In this document: one piece after another, positions 27,341-37,118 of the stretch | Numbering within the stretch: position 1 is the stretch's first letter | How the letters are laid out: each line of letters begins with the position of its first letter | Assembly (NCBI GenBank): GCA_910588985.1 | Contig: CAJURO010000006.1 | Location: 19,075-83,074 of the forward strand | Length of the DNA stretch: 64,000 nucleotides | DNA from: an uncultured Eggerthellaceae bacterium | GTDB lineage: Bacteria > Actinomycetota > Coriobacteriia > Coriobacteriales > Eggerthellaceae | Direction of reading: 5' to 3' | Notes under the pieces: generated by a model | The model's database searches: none | What the model saw: only the letters and a program-made list of their open reading frames with translations | Told to the model about the DNA's origin: nothing | Translations under genes and position numbers: made by a program

Positions 27341-29125
27341 CTAAAGGAGGCGAAGGTCTACTTCTTTCAGCTGCCTCGGCGTAACCGTTGAAGGCGCCCC
27401 TGTCATCGGGTCGGAAGCGCTTGAGGTCTTCGGGAACGCGATGACATCGCGGATGGAATCCTTGCCTGCAAGCAGCATGATGAGGCGATCGAGACCGAGC
27501 GCGATGCCACCATGCGGAGGCGTGCCCAGCTCGAGCGCATGGATCATATGCCCGAACTTCTCGTCGATGTCTTCATCCGTCAGTCCCAATACGCGCAATA
27601 CGCGACGCTGCTCTTCAGCATCATGGATACGGATGGAACCACCACCAAGCTCGTAGCCATCCATCACGATGTCGTATGCATAGCTCCCGCATGCAAGCGT
27701 GTCGGACTCGATCTTGTCCATATCCTCAGCTTTGATCTTCGAGAACGGATGATGCTCGGCAGCATACTTCTTCTCGTCCTCGTCATATTTGAACATGGGA
27801 AAATCGACCACCCAGAGCAGCTTGTGCCCCTCACGCGGGATATCGAGCGCATCAGCCATATGCAGGCGAAGCGCCGAGAGCACCGCGTTCGCCACTGCGG
27901 GCGTGTCAGCTGCGAAGAGGACGAGATCCCCTGGCTGCGCATCGAGCGCCTCTTTGAGCGCCGCGAATTCCTCATCGGTGAAGAACTTGATGATGGGGCT
28001 CTTCTCCTGTCCGTCCGTAGTGAATGCGATCCACGCCATGCCCTTCGCGCCGTTCGCCGCTGCAATGTCAGCTAGCTTCTCCACATCGCCACGCGACCAA
28101 TCTCCTGCGCCCTTCGCGTTGATGGCCTTGACCACCCCGCCAGACTGGGCCACGCTTGAGAATACCTTGAACCCTGAGTCCTTCACGATGTCCGTGATGT
28201 CATGCAGCTCCATTCCAAAGCGTACATCAGGTCGATCGCAACCGTAGCGCTCCATGGCCTCGGCATAGGGCATGCGCGGAAGAGGTATGGGCAGGTCGAG
28301 CCCTACCTTCGCGAAGACCTCATGCATGACGCTCTCCATCATGGTCATGACGTCATCTTCGGTGACGAACGACATCTCGATGTCCACCTGCGTGAACTCG
28401 GGCTGACGGTCGGCACGCAGGTCCTCGTCGCGGAAGCAACGTGCGATCTGGAAGTAACGCTCCACGCCCGCTGCCATCAGCATCTGCTTGAACTGCTGCG
28501 GCGACTGCGGAAGCGCATAGAACTTACCAGGGTTCGGACGCGAAGGCACGATGTAGTCGCGCGCGCCCTCAGGTGTCGAGTTCGCCAGAATAGGGGTCTC
28601 GACCTCGATGAAGCCTCGCTCGTCAAGCGCACGGCGCATGGCTTGCATGACCGTGTGACGCAGCTCAAGGTTCGCATACATCTCGGGACGACGCAGATCG
28701 AGATAGCGCCATTTCATACGCGTCGTCTCATCTGTTTCGATGCCGTCCTCGATGACGAATGGCGGAGTGACGGAAGTGTTCAGGATCTGAAGGCTCTGGG
28801 CGAGCACCTCGATCTCTCCTGTTGCCATGGCAGGGTTGACGGCATCCTCAGCACGCAGGCGAACCTTGCCTTCAATGCGCAGAACATATTCGCGACCGAT
28901 ATGCTCAGCTTTCGCGAAGTCCTCTGCTGACACGCAATCAGGATCGACAACGATCTGTGTATAGCCCATGCGATCACGCAGGTCGATGAAGATGAGGCCG
29001 CCGTGGTCACGCGTATGCCATGCCCAACCCGTGAGCACAACCTCCGCGCCTGCATCGCTTGCGCGAAGCTGTCCGCACGTTGCCGTGTGCATGCTGTATT
29101 CGTTCACCAATGTGCTGTCTGCCAT
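27341..29125 (-). CDS. aspS: aspartyl-tRNA synthetase
   Basis: Class II synthetase of 594 residues: N-terminal OB-fold anticodon domain (VVLTGWAWHTRDHGGLIFIDLRD in part), catalytic core (motif 2 FRDEDLRADRQPEFTQ), GAD insertion domain of bacterial type, and motif 3 near GIALGLDRL. The start is set at 29125, with AAGGAA seven bases upstream; a longer frame to 29239 would run into hisS. It lies 70 bases downstream of hisS, the common hisS-aspS pairing. Confidence 0.96.
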   Translation of the reverse strand: MADSTLVNEYSMHTATCGQLRASDAGAEVVLTGWAWHTRDHGGLIFIDLRDRMGYTQIVVDPDCVSAEDFAKAEHIGREYVLRIEGKVRLRAEDAVNPAMATGEIEVLAQSLQILNTSVTPPFVIEDGIETDETTRMKWRYLDLRRPEMYANLELRHTVMQAMRRALDERGFIEVETPILANSTPEGARDYIVPSRPNPGKFYALPQSPQQFKQMLMAAGVERYFQIARCFRDEDLRADRQPEFTQVDIEMSFVTEDDVMTMMESVMHEVFAKVGLDLPIPLPRMPYAEAMERYGCDRPDVRFGMELHDITDIVKDSGFKVFSSVAQSGGVVKAINAKGAGDWSRGDVEKLADIAAANGAKGMAWIAFTTDGQEKSPIIKFFTDEEFAALKEALDAQPGDLVLFAADTPAVANAVLSALRLHMADALDIPREGHKLLWVVDFPMFKYDEDEKKYAAEHHPFSKIKAEDMDKIESDTLACGSYAYDIVMDGYELGGGSIRIHDAEEQRRVLRVLGLTDEDIDEKFGHMIHALELGTPPHGGIALGLDRLIMLLAGKDSIRDVIAFPKTSSASDPMTGAPSTVTPRQLKEVDLRLL

Positions 29126-29195
29126 ATTCATTTCCTTAGTAAGAATGGATAGATCTAACGTTTGGTTTTCCCATTTTAGCGCATCGGAAGGCACA

Positions 29196-30506
29196 TCAGA
29201 GCTGCTCCATGATGTAGACGAGCGCCTCTTGGATAGCAACGAGCTGCTCTTCGTGGCTATCCATATTGCGAACCTTAACGAGACCCTGCGCGAACTCTTC
29301 AGGGCCGATGATCACGACCAGCCGTGCGCCGAGCTTGTCCGCAAGCTTGAACTGGCTCTTCAGGCTGCGGCTCTGGTGATCGATCTCTGCCGAACAACCA
29401 TTGTCGCGGATCATCTGCGCGAGGTGGAACGCCTGGAGATGCGTCTCGTCATCCATGCTTGCGCAGAAGACGTCACAATGGTTCTGCGCAGGGAAGGCAA
29501 AGCCTTGATCCTGCAAGGTCAAAACGCATCGATCATAGCCGATGGCGAAGCCGAAGCCAGGGGTCGGGCGGCCGCCAACCTCCTCGGCCAGCTTGTCGTA
29601 GCGCCCACCCCCTCCGATGGCATTCTGAGCGCTGTCCGAGCTCACCGCTTGCACCTCGAAGACGGTGCGCGTGTAATAATCCAAGCCACGCACGAGCGAA
29701 GGATCCTCGCTGTACGCGATCCCAGCCATATCCAAGAGTTCCTTCACATGCCCGTAATGCTTTGCGCACCCTTCACAAAGATGATCGGTGATCTTCGGAG
29801 CATTCTCCATAAGCGCCGCACACGTCTCCACCTTGCAGTCGAATGCGCGCAACGGGTTCATCTCCATGCGGATGCGGCAAGTCTCGCAAAGCTCGTCCTG
29901 ATGCTCTTCGAGATAGGAATGAACGAGCTCTCGATATGCTGGGCGACAAGCCTCGCAACCCATCGAATTGAGGAGAAGGCGGATCGACTCAGGCTTGATG
30001 CCAACAGCATCGAAGAAGCGCATCAGCATGATGATGGCCTCAGCATCAATGGTGGGATCCTCAGCGCCAAGGCATTCAACGCCTACCTGGTTGAACTGGC
30101 GCTGACGCCCACGCTGCGGACGCTCGGCGCGAAACATCGGCCCTGCATACATGAGCTTCGCGGGCGGCGCTCCTTGCGGAACAAGGTCGTGCTGCACTGC
30201 TGCACGCACAACCCCTGCCGTTCCTTCAGGGCGAAGAGACAAGCGGCTCTTCGCCCTGAGCTTCTCCCCTTCAAGCAACCGTTTGAGATTCTCCCCAGAG
30301 ATAGCGGTGAACATCTCTTTCGAGACCACATCTGTTGCTTCCCCAATACCGCGAACGAACAGCTCGGTCTGCTCGATGATCGGCGTATCGATGGGCTCAT
30401 AGCCATAGTTTCCGAAAATGGAATGTGCGCGCTCGACGAACGCACTCCAAAAGCTCGCCTCTTCAGGCAGCAGGTCACGTGTGCCCTCAGGTGCCTTGAT
30501 AGCCAT
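29196..30506 (-). CDS. hisS: histidyl-tRNA synthetase
   Basis: Class II synthetase of 436 residues: MAIKAPEGTRDLLPEEA start, motif 2 (MFRAERPQRGRQRQFNQVG), the histidine-specific LVRGLDYYTRTVFE loop, and a C-terminal anticodon-binding domain. Charges tRNA-His in the cytoplasm. First gene of the hisS-aspS pair, divergent from leuB. Confidence 0.97.
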   Translation of the reverse strand: MAIKAPEGTRDLLPEEASFWSAFVERAHSIFGNYGYEPIDTPIIEQTELFVRGIGEATDVVSKEMFTAISGENLKRLLEGEKLRAKSRLSLRPEGTAGVVRAAVQHDLVPQGAPPAKLMYAGPMFRAERPQRGRQRQFNQVGVECLGAEDPTIDAEAIIMLMRFFDAVGIKPESIRLLLNSMGCEACRPAYRELVHSYLEEHQDELCETCRIRMEMNPLRAFDCKVETCAALMENAPKITDHLCEGCAKHYGHVKELLDMAGIAYSEDPSLVRGLDYYTRTVFEVQAVSSDSAQNAIGGGGRYDKLAEEVGGRPTPGFGFAIGYDRCVLTLQDQGFAFPAQNHCDVFCASMDDETHLQAFHLAQMIRDNGCSAEIDHQSRSLKSQFKLADKLGARLVVIIGPEEFAQGLVKVRNMDSHEEQLVAIQEALVYIMEQL

Positions 30507-30553
30507 GTGATGGCCCCTTTTCGCTCGATTATCCTTGTTTGAAAGTGCTGCTC

Positions 30554-30559
30554 ATTATA
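30554..30559 (-). promoter_or_regulatory. -10 box of hisS
   Basis: A perfect TATAAT on the minus strand, 48 bases ahead of the hisS ATG. The -35 region (near GTGTTC/TTGTGT) is poor. Confidence 0.45.
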
Positions 30560-30655
30560 GTTCGTATTCACCTGTTGAACACAAGATGCCGCCACGATGC
30601 TCAATGACGAACTCTAAAGGCGCATATGAACAGCTTGTAACAAGACAGGCACGCT

Positions 30656-30675
30656 GTGAGAGCTCTCACTATAAT
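30656..30675 (+). promoter_or_regulatory. leuB -10 box with adjoining palindrome
   Basis: TATAAT at 30670-30675 is directly preceded by the perfect 14-bp palindrome GTGAGAGCTCTCAC (30656-30669). A protein bound there would sit in the promoter spacer. No clear -35. Confidence 0.5.
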
Positions 30676-30708
30676 GGAAAGCACAAGCGCTCGAACGGAA
30701 GGCCTCCC

Positions 30709-31815
30709 ATGACAACCTACAAGATCTGTCTTCTCCCTGGTGACGGCATTGGCCCCGAGATCATCGCAGAGGGCGTGAAGGTTCTCGATGCGATCGGACA
30801 ACGCTTCGATATTGAATTCGAATACACCGAAGAGCTTATCGGCGGAATTGCCATTGATGAGACAGGTTGCGCATTGCCTGAAGCTACGCTCAAGACTGCG
30901 AAAGATTCCGACGCTGTCCTCCTTGCTGCCGTCGGCGGCTACAAGTGGGACACCACAGACCCTACGAAGCCTCGACCAGAGCAGGGGCTGCTCGGTATTC
31001 GCAAAGAGCTCGGACTCTACACCAACCTACGCCCTGTGCAGATCTTTGACGCGCTTTCAGGGGCATCCACCTTGAAGCCCGAGATCATCGACGGCGTTGA
31101 CCTCATGATCGTACGAGAACTCACTGGCGGCCTTTACTTTGGCGCTCGCGAGCGTTTCTACGATGAGGCTGGAGCTGGCATGAACGGAGCGATCGGCCAA
31201 CGTGCTTATGATACGCTCGAATATCGCGAATATGAGATCGAGCGCATTGCGCGCCAAGCATTCGAGGCTGCTCGCAAGCGTCGTGGGCGCGTTCATTCGG
31301 TCGACAAGGCAAACGTGCTCGAAACATCCCGCCTCTGGCGCGAGATCGTTCATCGCGTCCACGATGCGGATTATCCCGATATAGAGCTGGAAGACATCCT
31401 CGTGGACAACTGTGCGATGCAGCTTATCAATCGTCCCGCTGACTTCGATGTGCTCGTGACCGAGAACATGTTCGGGGACATCCTCTCTGACGAAGCTGCA
31501 CAGATCTCCGGCTCGCTTGGCATGCTCGCCAGCGCGTCGCTCGGCGACGGCACGGCGCTCTATGAGCCAAGCCACGGAAGCGCTCCCGATATTGCGGGAC
31601 AAGGCATTGCCAATCCGTTAGCGCAGATCCTCTCTGTGGAGATGATGCTTCGCTATAGCTTTGATATGCAGGACGCGGCGGATAGCATCCGCAGTGCGAT
31701 CATACGCGTGCTGGATGAGGGCTGGCGCACAGGCGATATAGCCGATGCATCAACGCCGAAGGATCGCATTGTCGGAACCGAGCGGATGGGCAACCTTATC
31801 GTCGCAAACCTTTAA
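30709..31815 (+). CDS. leuB: 3-isopropylmalate dehydrogenase
   Basis: Third step of leucine synthesis, NAD-dependent oxidative decarboxylation of 3-isopropylmalate. The 368-residue protein starts MTTYKICLLPGDGIGPEI and contains RELTGGLYFG, VDKANVLETSRLWRE, and the metal-binding TENMFGDILSDEAAQI signature. ATG 30709 is preferred over an upstream in-frame extension because GGAAGG lies just before it and homology begins there. leuC and leuD lie 3.5 kb downstream; leuA is not in the window. Confidence 0.95.
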   Translation: MTTYKICLLPGDGIGPEIIAEGVKVLDAIGQRFDIEFEYTEELIGGIAIDETGCALPEATLKTAKDSDAVLLAAVGGYKWDTTDPTKPRPEQGLLGIRKELGLYTNLRPVQIFDALSGASTLKPEIIDGVDLMIVRELTGGLYFGARERFYDEAGAGMNGAIGQRAYDTLEYREYEIERIARQAFEAARKRRGRVHSVDKANVLETSRLWREIVHRVHDADYPDIELEDILVDNCAMQLINRPADFDVLVTENMFGDILSDEAAQISGSLGMLASASLGDGTALYEPSHGSAPDIAGQGIANPLAQILSVEMMLRYSFDMQDAADSIRSAIIRVLDEGWRTGDIADASTPKDRIVGTERMGNLIVANL

Positions 31816-31832
31816 CGAACGCTGTGACCTGC

Positions 31833-32369
31833 TCAAGCTTTCTCAGGCCACACGAGCACGCTCTTCCCATCAAGATCGACAATGCGGATATCTTTCACCA
31901 TCCCCGCATCAACCTCCATGAATCCGACCGTGCGTCCGAATTCGCTCCGAGGGCGAAATGCGCTTCCTGGATTCACGATGAACTGAGCAGGCCGAGCCGC
32001 TGGCCCATATTCGAGTCGCGGCACATGGGTGTGCCCGTGCACGATCACATCAGGAATGGGATCTCCCGCTGAAAGCGCACGGCATCCATTGAAGCCGATC
32101 TGCACGTCACGCGGAATATGCCCTACAAGAAAGCGCACCCCATCCACAACAGGATGTGCGAACAGCTGCACGTCTTCGCCATACTCATCGAAATCGTTGT
32201 TGCCAAGCACTGCGATCACAGGCGCAACATTCGCGAGTTCCTTCAAAACAGGTGACCCGCAAATATCACCTGCATGGATGATGAGGTCAGGCCTCTCTTC
32301 GAAGAGGATCCCAAGGATGCGCTCATCAAGTCGCCCATGCGTATCAGATATCAGCGCGATCTTCTTCAT
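31833..32369 (-). CDS. YfcE/MJ0936-type metallophosphoesterase
   Basis: A 178-residue calcineurin-like phosphodiesterase: MKKIALISDTHGRLD, GDICGS, LGNNDFDEYGE and VHGHTHVPRLE supply the two-metal site. Likely a general phosphodiesterase. The start at 32369 is where the fold begins; the longer frame adds unlikely sequence. Convergent with leuB, 17 bases apart. Confidence 0.92.
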   Translation of the reverse strand: MKKIALISDTHGRLDERILGILFEERPDLIIHAGDICGSPVLKELANVAPVIAVLGNNDFDEYGEDVQLFAHPVVDGVRFLVGHIPRDVQIGFNGCRALSAGDPIPDVIVHGHTHVPRLEYGPAARPAQFIVNPGSAFRPRSEFGRTVGFMEVDAGMVKDIRIVDLDGKSVLVWPEKA

Positions 32370-32562
32370 CTGGTTGTTCCTTTGTCTGTAAGACCACCAA
32401 TAGAGCCTTTCCGCATATGCGATTAACAATATAGCCTTAGCCCACATATGGGCACCGCACGTTCTCAAACGGTCTCAATGCATCGCTGAATCAGTCTCTT
32501 CCTTCCAGCGATATTGAAGCATCCTCGATAAGCCATCCTCCTCTCGCCTTGTCTCTCTCCGC

Positions 32563-32568
32563 TATAAT
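32563..32568 (+). promoter_or_regulatory. -10 box of the tRNA-Leu gene
   Basis: TATAAT 13 bases before the tRNA 5' end. No good -35 is visible. Confidence 0.5.
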
Positions 32569-32581
32569 GGATGAGCTTCAA

Positions 32582-32665
32582 GGGGGTGTGGTGGAATGGC
32601 AGACACCGAGGTCTTAAAAACCTCTGCCGAAAGGCGTGCGGGTTCGAATCCCGCCACCCCTACCA
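32582..32665 (+). tRNA. tRNA-Leu (anticodon UAA)
   Basis: Acceptor GGGGGTG pairs with CACCCCT (G-U at the first position). The anticodon stem GAGGT/ACCTC holds loop CTTAAAA, giving anticodon TAA. A class II variable arm GCC-GAAA-GGC, TpsiC arm GCGGG-TTCGAAT-CCCGC and an encoded CCA are present. Confidence 0.97.
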
Positions 32666-32737
32666 ACTTGACAAAAGCCCTCGTAACCAAAATCGGACGC
32701 ATCCTCCTTGCGCATCCGCCCCTCGATGAAAGAGCAG

Positions 32738-33238
32738 ATGATGGACACTATTGAACAACTTCCCCAAGAATGCCTCGATCCCCGCGTCAAGCGCGCATGG
32801 CGCATCAATGATGCCATCTGGCTTGCCATCATCTTCGTTGTCTGCTTCATACCGCTTGCGATCGTTACGGTCAGCATAGAAGAACCCGTCATGAGCGTCA
32901 TCCTTGTTGCGGTGCTCATCCTGTTCGTATTGCTCGTTGTGCTTTGCCTGGTCATCCTTCCGCCGATCCGCTATGCGCGCTGGCGATTCTCCATGAATGA
33001 GAACTATCTCGATATTGCGAAGGGGATCGTGTGGCGCAAGCGCTATATCATTCCGTTCATCCGCGTGCAGAACACCGATACGCGCCAAGGTCCCGTCTTG
33101 CGCATGTTCGGGCTGTCATCGGTAACGGTCTCAACTGCAGCGGGCGCACACGAGATTCCTGGTCTTGATACAGCTCAAGCTGCAGCGCTCCGCGACAAGG
33201 CTGCCGAGTTCGCGCGCCTCGCACGTGAGGATGTCTGA
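32738..33238 (+). CDS. bacterial PH-domain membrane protein (YdbS-like)
   Basis: About 166 residues with two hydrophobic helices near residues 25-75 followed by a bPH2 domain (YARWRFSMNENYLDIAKG, IPFIRVQNTDTRQGPVLR, FGLSSVTVSTAAG). Function is not established; YdbS/YdbT pairs affect envelope stress tolerance in Bacillus. Several ATG codons (32726, 32738, 32741) and a TTG at 32708 are possible starts; GAAAGAG best suits 32738 or 32741. Followed without a gap by its multi-domain partner. Confidence 0.85.
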   Translation: MMDTIEQLPQECLDPRVKRAWRINDAIWLAIIFVVCFIPLAIVTVSIEEPVMSVILVAVLILFVLLVVLCLVILPPIRYARWRFSMNENYLDIAKGIVWRKRYIIPFIRVQNTDTRQGPVLRMFGLSSVTVSTAAGAHEIPGLDTAQAAALRDKAAEFARLAREDV

Positions 33239-33239
33239 C

Positions 33240-35291
33240 ATGTCGGAGAGCACAAGCCCCCAACCACAGCCCTCATATCAGGCCCAGTATCAGGCCCAGC
33301 AACAACCTCAAGATCAACCACAAGCTCAGCCACAGATCCAACCACAACCGCAATCACCCGAGAGCGCCCCTGCCGAACTGACCTATCACGTTCACAACAG
33401 CTACATCTGGCTTGAAAGCCTCCGCCTTGCTGTCATTCTCCTGTTTGTGCTCATCGTCTCTTCGATCGGGTCGGTCATCTCCTTCGTCGCCGATGGAGAA
33501 GTAGATGGTGTCTTCGCGGGCGGTCTCATGTTCCTTGGCCTTGGCTTCTTCTTCCTTGTCGTCATCGGCATTTGTTTCCTTTCGCAATGGCTTTCCTACA
33601 AGCATCTGTATTATTCGCTTGGCCCCGATGAGTTCTCGCTCTACAAGGGGATCTTCAACAAGCAGCGCATCCACGTACCCTATGCGCGCATTCAATCGGT
33701 CGACAAGCGCGCGCAGCTCTTGCAGCGCATCTTCGGAGTATGCTCCATCAACATCGACACCGCTGGTGGAGAGAACAACAAGGCCATCGTCGTGCCCTAT
33801 GTGACGAAGGCACAGGCAGACTGGCTTATCCAGCAGTTGTACGCGCGCAAGATGGCGAATACCCAGCCTGCGCAAGCAGCTGCTTACGCACAGGTAGCTC
33901 CCTCAGCACAGGCAACCTATCCATCGCAGCCTGCCGCAACACCTCAAGCGGCTTCCACCACTGCGCCCATCAGCAGCGCAGCTCCGCAGGCACCATCCCC
34001 GTCTCCTTCTGGCAACATCCTCGATGTCGGCGATGAAGCCTGGAACCAGTTCGGTGGCATCTTCGCAGGTTCTTCTGCAAGTGCCCCCTTCGAGACCGTT
34101 CGCTATCAATACGGGCTCTCTAACAAAGAGCTCTTCCTCTCCGGCCTCTCGAACAACACCGCTTTCGCAGCGATCGTCATCTCGGTCATCTGCGTTGTCC
34201 TTCAAGTATTCGGATTCCTGACCGAATCGTTCCCCACCGAAACCAACAACGCCTTCGACAGCTTCAGTCAATTCGCCTTCTCAGCCTCTATCATCCCAGC
34301 CATAGCGGGTATCACTGTTGGCATCATCGGAGTGCTCATCGTCATCTGGCTTCTCTCGGCTATCGGCACCTGCATCGGATACGGCGGGTTCAAGGCACGG
34401 CGCTATGCTGATCGCATCGAAGTGGAGCATGGTCTTCTTCAGCACACGTCGATGAGCGTGAGCATCGAGCGCATCCAGGCTGTGGTGATCAAGCAGACCT
34501 TCATCCGCAGGCTCATCGGGTATTGCGAGCTCTCGCTCGACAAAGTCGATGCTGTCTCTGACAACAGCTCCTCTTCAGACACCAAGAACCTAAATCGCAA
34601 TGGCCTTGTTGTGCATCCCTTCGTCAAACGCTCCAAGGTGGATGAGATCCTTGCGGGGCTGCTCCCTGAATACAGCGAAGCTCCCACCAAAGAGACGCCT
34701 GTTGCGCGTGTTGCTTTGCGCCGAGGGCTTATTCGGCGCTGCATCTGGCAAGGTGGTGGCTTCTGGCTCGCCATCATCACCGTTATCACGCAGTTGATCC
34801 TGAATGCCATATTCGCTCCCCAAGCAGCGCTTTCCACAGATGCCTTCAACGCAGCGTCATCGCTCTTGGATTCAACGGCTACCTTGAGTGGAGCAGAGGC
34901 AGCCGAGGTCATGCAGATCGCATTCGATTACAGCGAGGCTCAGTTCGCAGTTTGGATCATCAACACCATTGCGATCGGGCTCTACATCATCGCAGGCATC
35001 CTCCTCATCATCGAAGCCATCAGCACCATCTTCTGGGCGCGCGAGAGCGGGTTTGCCTACACACGTCGCTTCATGCGCATCACCAACGGTGGCTTGTCTC
35101 GCGAGACGCGCACGCTTCCCAAACAGAAGATCCAATTCGGGTTCACGCGCACCAATCCGTTCCAGCGCATGGCGAATACGGCAACGATCAACATCTCCAC
35201 GGCTGCAGGCCTTGGAACCCAAAATGCTCTGATCGATGTGGAGAAGGAAGAGGCTTTACGTTGGCTTGAATGGCTCAAGCCTGGCACGTGA
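33240..35291 (+). CDS. multi-PH-domain membrane protein (YdbT-like)
   Basis: A 683-residue protein with a Gln/Pro-rich N-terminus, then three units of hydrophobic helices plus bPH2 domain (YYSLGPDEFSLYKGIFNKQ; ADRIEVEHGLLQHTSMSVS; TRRFMRITNGGLSRETRT). The recurring IQSVDKRAQLLQRIFG and KIQFGFTRTNPFQRMA strands mark the domains. A Ser/Ala/Pro/Gln linker (about residues 210-260) separates the first unit. It starts one base after the YdbS-like stop, with GTGAGG upstream; an ATG at 33231 overlaps the upstream gene. The pair probably forms one membrane complex. Confidence 0.88.
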   Translation: MSESTSPQPQPSYQAQYQAQQQPQDQPQAQPQIQPQPQSPESAPAELTYHVHNSYIWLESLRLAVILLFVLIVSSIGSVISFVADGEVDGVFAGGLMFLGLGFFFLVVIGICFLSQWLSYKHLYYSLGPDEFSLYKGIFNKQRIHVPYARIQSVDKRAQLLQRIFGVCSINIDTAGGENNKAIVVPYVTKAQADWLIQQLYARKMANTQPAQAAAYAQVAPSAQATYPSQPAATPQAASTTAPISSAAPQAPSPSPSGNILDVGDEAWNQFGGIFAGSSASAPFETVRYQYGLSNKELFLSGLSNNTAFAAIVISVICVVLQVFGFLTESFPTETNNAFDSFSQFAFSASIIPAIAGITVGIIGVLIVIWLLSAIGTCIGYGGFKARRYADRIEVEHGLLQHTSMSVSIERIQAVVIKQTFIRRLIGYCELSLDKVDAVSDNSSSSDTKNLNRNGLVVHPFVKRSKVDEILAGLLPEYSEAPTKETPVARVALRRGLIRRCIWQGGGFWLAIITVITQLILNAIFAPQAALSTDAFNAASSLLDSTATLSGAEAAEVMQIAFDYSEAQFAVWIINTIAIGLYIIAGILLIIEAISTIFWARESGFAYTRRFMRITNGGLSRETRTLPKQKIQFGFTRTNPFQRMANTATINISTAAGLGTQNALIDVEKEEALRWLEWLKPGT

Positions 35292-35349
35292 TACAATTCG
35301 TACCGATTTCACATCGACTACCAGGCAAGAATCAAGGAAGTGAGGCATA

Positions 35350-36627
35350 ATGGCTCGCGCTATGACTATGGCCGAGAAGATCCTCGCCGCACATGCGGGA
35401 CTTCAGGAGGTCGAGCCGGGGCAACTCATCGAATGTGACCTCGACCTCGTTTTGGCAAACGACGTTACAGCACCGATAGCCATCCGTACCTGTCAAGAGA
35501 TATCGGATACCGTCTTCGATGCGACGCGCGTGCTCCTCGTGCCCGACCATTATGTTCCGAACAAGGACATCAAGAGCGCTGAGCAAGCGAAGCTTGTGCG
35601 CGAGTTCGCGCGAGTTCAAGGCATCACCCACTATTATGAGGTCGGCTGCATGGGTGTCGAGCATGCTCTTCTGCCCGAACAAGGAGTGGTAGGCGCAGGT
35701 GACCTGATCATCGGCGCCGATTCCCATACCTGCACGTATGGCGCATTGGGGGCTTTCTCCACGGGGGTGGGCTCGACTGATGCTGGTGTGGGCATGGCTA
35801 CGGGAAAGGCTTGGTTCAAGGTTCCCGAGACGATCAAGTTCGTCATCGACGGCACGCTTGCCCCTGGCGTTACTGGCAAGGACGTCATCCTCCACATCAT
35901 CGGTATGATCGGCGTGGATGGAGCACTCTATAAGGCTATGGAATTCACGGGGTCAGCCATCGAATCGCTTCCTATGGATGAGCGCATGTCCATCTCGAAC
36001 ATGGCCATCGAAGCTGGCGGCAAAGCAGGATTGATCCCTGTTGATGACATCACGCGCGCCTATCTCGATGGTCGCGTAGAACGCCCATATCATGCTTTCT
36101 ACTCTGACGAGGATGCCACCTTCGCCGAGGTGATCCGCATTGATGCAGCAGACATCGTTCCTACCGTTGCATTCCCTCACTTGCCTTCGAACACGCGCCC
36201 CGTTGCTGATGCGCGTGATATCAAGATCGACCAAGCGGTCATCGGGTCCTGCACCAACGGACGCCTCGATGACATGCGCCAGGCTGCTGCGATCCTGCGC
36301 GGACATCGCGTTCATCCAGACGTGCGCTGCATCATCATCCCTGCGACGCAAGCGGTGTACAAAGCGTGCATCGATGAGGGCTTGATGGATGTGTTCCTCG
36401 ATGCGAACTGCGCTGTGTCCACACCTACCTGCGGGCCCTGCCTCGGTGGCTATATGGGCATCCTTGCAGCAGGCGAGCGAGCCATCGCCACAACGAATCG
36501 CAACTTCGTCGGCCGCATGGGCGACCCCACAAGCGAGGTCTATCTTTCCTCTCCCGCCGTTGCAGCCGCAAGCGCTGTGCTCGGCCATATCGGACTTCCC
36601 GAGGACATCGAAGAGGAGCGCTCATGA
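35350..36627 (+). CDS. leuC: 3-isopropylmalate dehydratase large subunit
   Basis: Isomerises 2- to 3-isopropylmalate in leucine synthesis. The 425-residue, archaeal/HACN-type large subunit carries LVPDHYVPNKDIKS, IIGADSHTCTYGALGAF, and 4Fe-4S cysteines in GSCTNGR and TCGPCLGGYMG. GTGAGG precedes the ATG. Its last bases overlap leuD (ATGA). Confidence 0.96.
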   Translation: MARAMTMAEKILAAHAGLQEVEPGQLIECDLDLVLANDVTAPIAIRTCQEISDTVFDATRVLLVPDHYVPNKDIKSAEQAKLVREFARVQGITHYYEVGCMGVEHALLPEQGVVGAGDLIIGADSHTCTYGALGAFSTGVGSTDAGVGMATGKAWFKVPETIKFVIDGTLAPGVTGKDVILHIIGMIGVDGALYKAMEFTGSAIESLPMDERMSISNMAIEAGGKAGLIPVDDITRAYLDGRVERPYHAFYSDEDATFAEVIRIDAADIVPTVAFPHLPSNTRPVADARDIKIDQAVIGSCTNGRLDDMRQAAAILRGHRVHPDVRCIIIPATQAVYKACIDEGLMDVFLDANCAVSTPTCGPCLGGYMGILAAGERAIATTNRNFVGRMGDPTSEVYLSSPAVAAASAVLGHIGLPEDIEEERS

Positions 36628-37115
36628 AATACTCTGGCACCGTTTTCCGCTATGGACGCGACGTTGATACGGACGTCATCATCCCTGCACGCTATCTGAA
36701 CACCTCTGATGCACAAGAGCTGGCGAAGCACTGCATGGAAGACCTGGACGCTACGTTCGTCGAGCGCGTACATCCTGGTGACATCATCGTCGCAGATGAG
36801 AACTTCGGGTGCGGAAGCTCACGCGAACACGCTCCCATCGCTATCCGCGCTGCTGGCGTCCCCGTGGTCATCGCGAAGTCCTTCGCTCGCATCTTCTATC
36901 GCAATGCCATCAATACAGGGCTTGCCATCATGGAATGCCCTGAAGCGGTCGATGCCATCAGCGATGGCGACACCGTAAGCGTAGACACCGATACGGGAGC
37001 CATCGTCGATGAGACGACGGGGCAGACCTTCCAGGCTCAGCCCTTTCCTCCTTTCATCGCCGAGATCATTGACAAGGGCGGATTGGTGAACCGCTGGAAG
37101 GAAAAGCTGGCTTAG
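36624..37115 (+). CDS. leuD: 3-isopropylmalate dehydratase small subunit
   Basis: The 163-residue swivel domain of isopropylmalate isomerase: GRDVDTDVIIPARYLNT, then NFGCGSSREHAPIAI and SFARIFYRNAINTGL. Four-base overlap with leuC gives coupled translation and equal amounts of the two subunits. Confidence 0.96.
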   Translation: MKYSGTVFRYGRDVDTDVIIPARYLNTSDAQELAKHCMEDLDATFVERVHPGDIIVADENFGCGSSREHAPIAIRAAGVPVVIAKSFARIFYRNAINTGLAIMECPEAVDAISDGDTVSVDTDTGAIVDETTGQTFQAQPFPPFIAEIIDKGGLVNRWKEKLA

Positions 37116-37118
37116 ACA

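Noticed and set aside
28968..30542. Open frame of 524 codons on the plus strand
   Set aside because: Antisense to hisS and aspS, both of which are certain.
30507..30708. T-box or histidine leader for hisS
   Set aside because: The leader to the -10 box is only about 45 bases and lacks T-box and terminator features.
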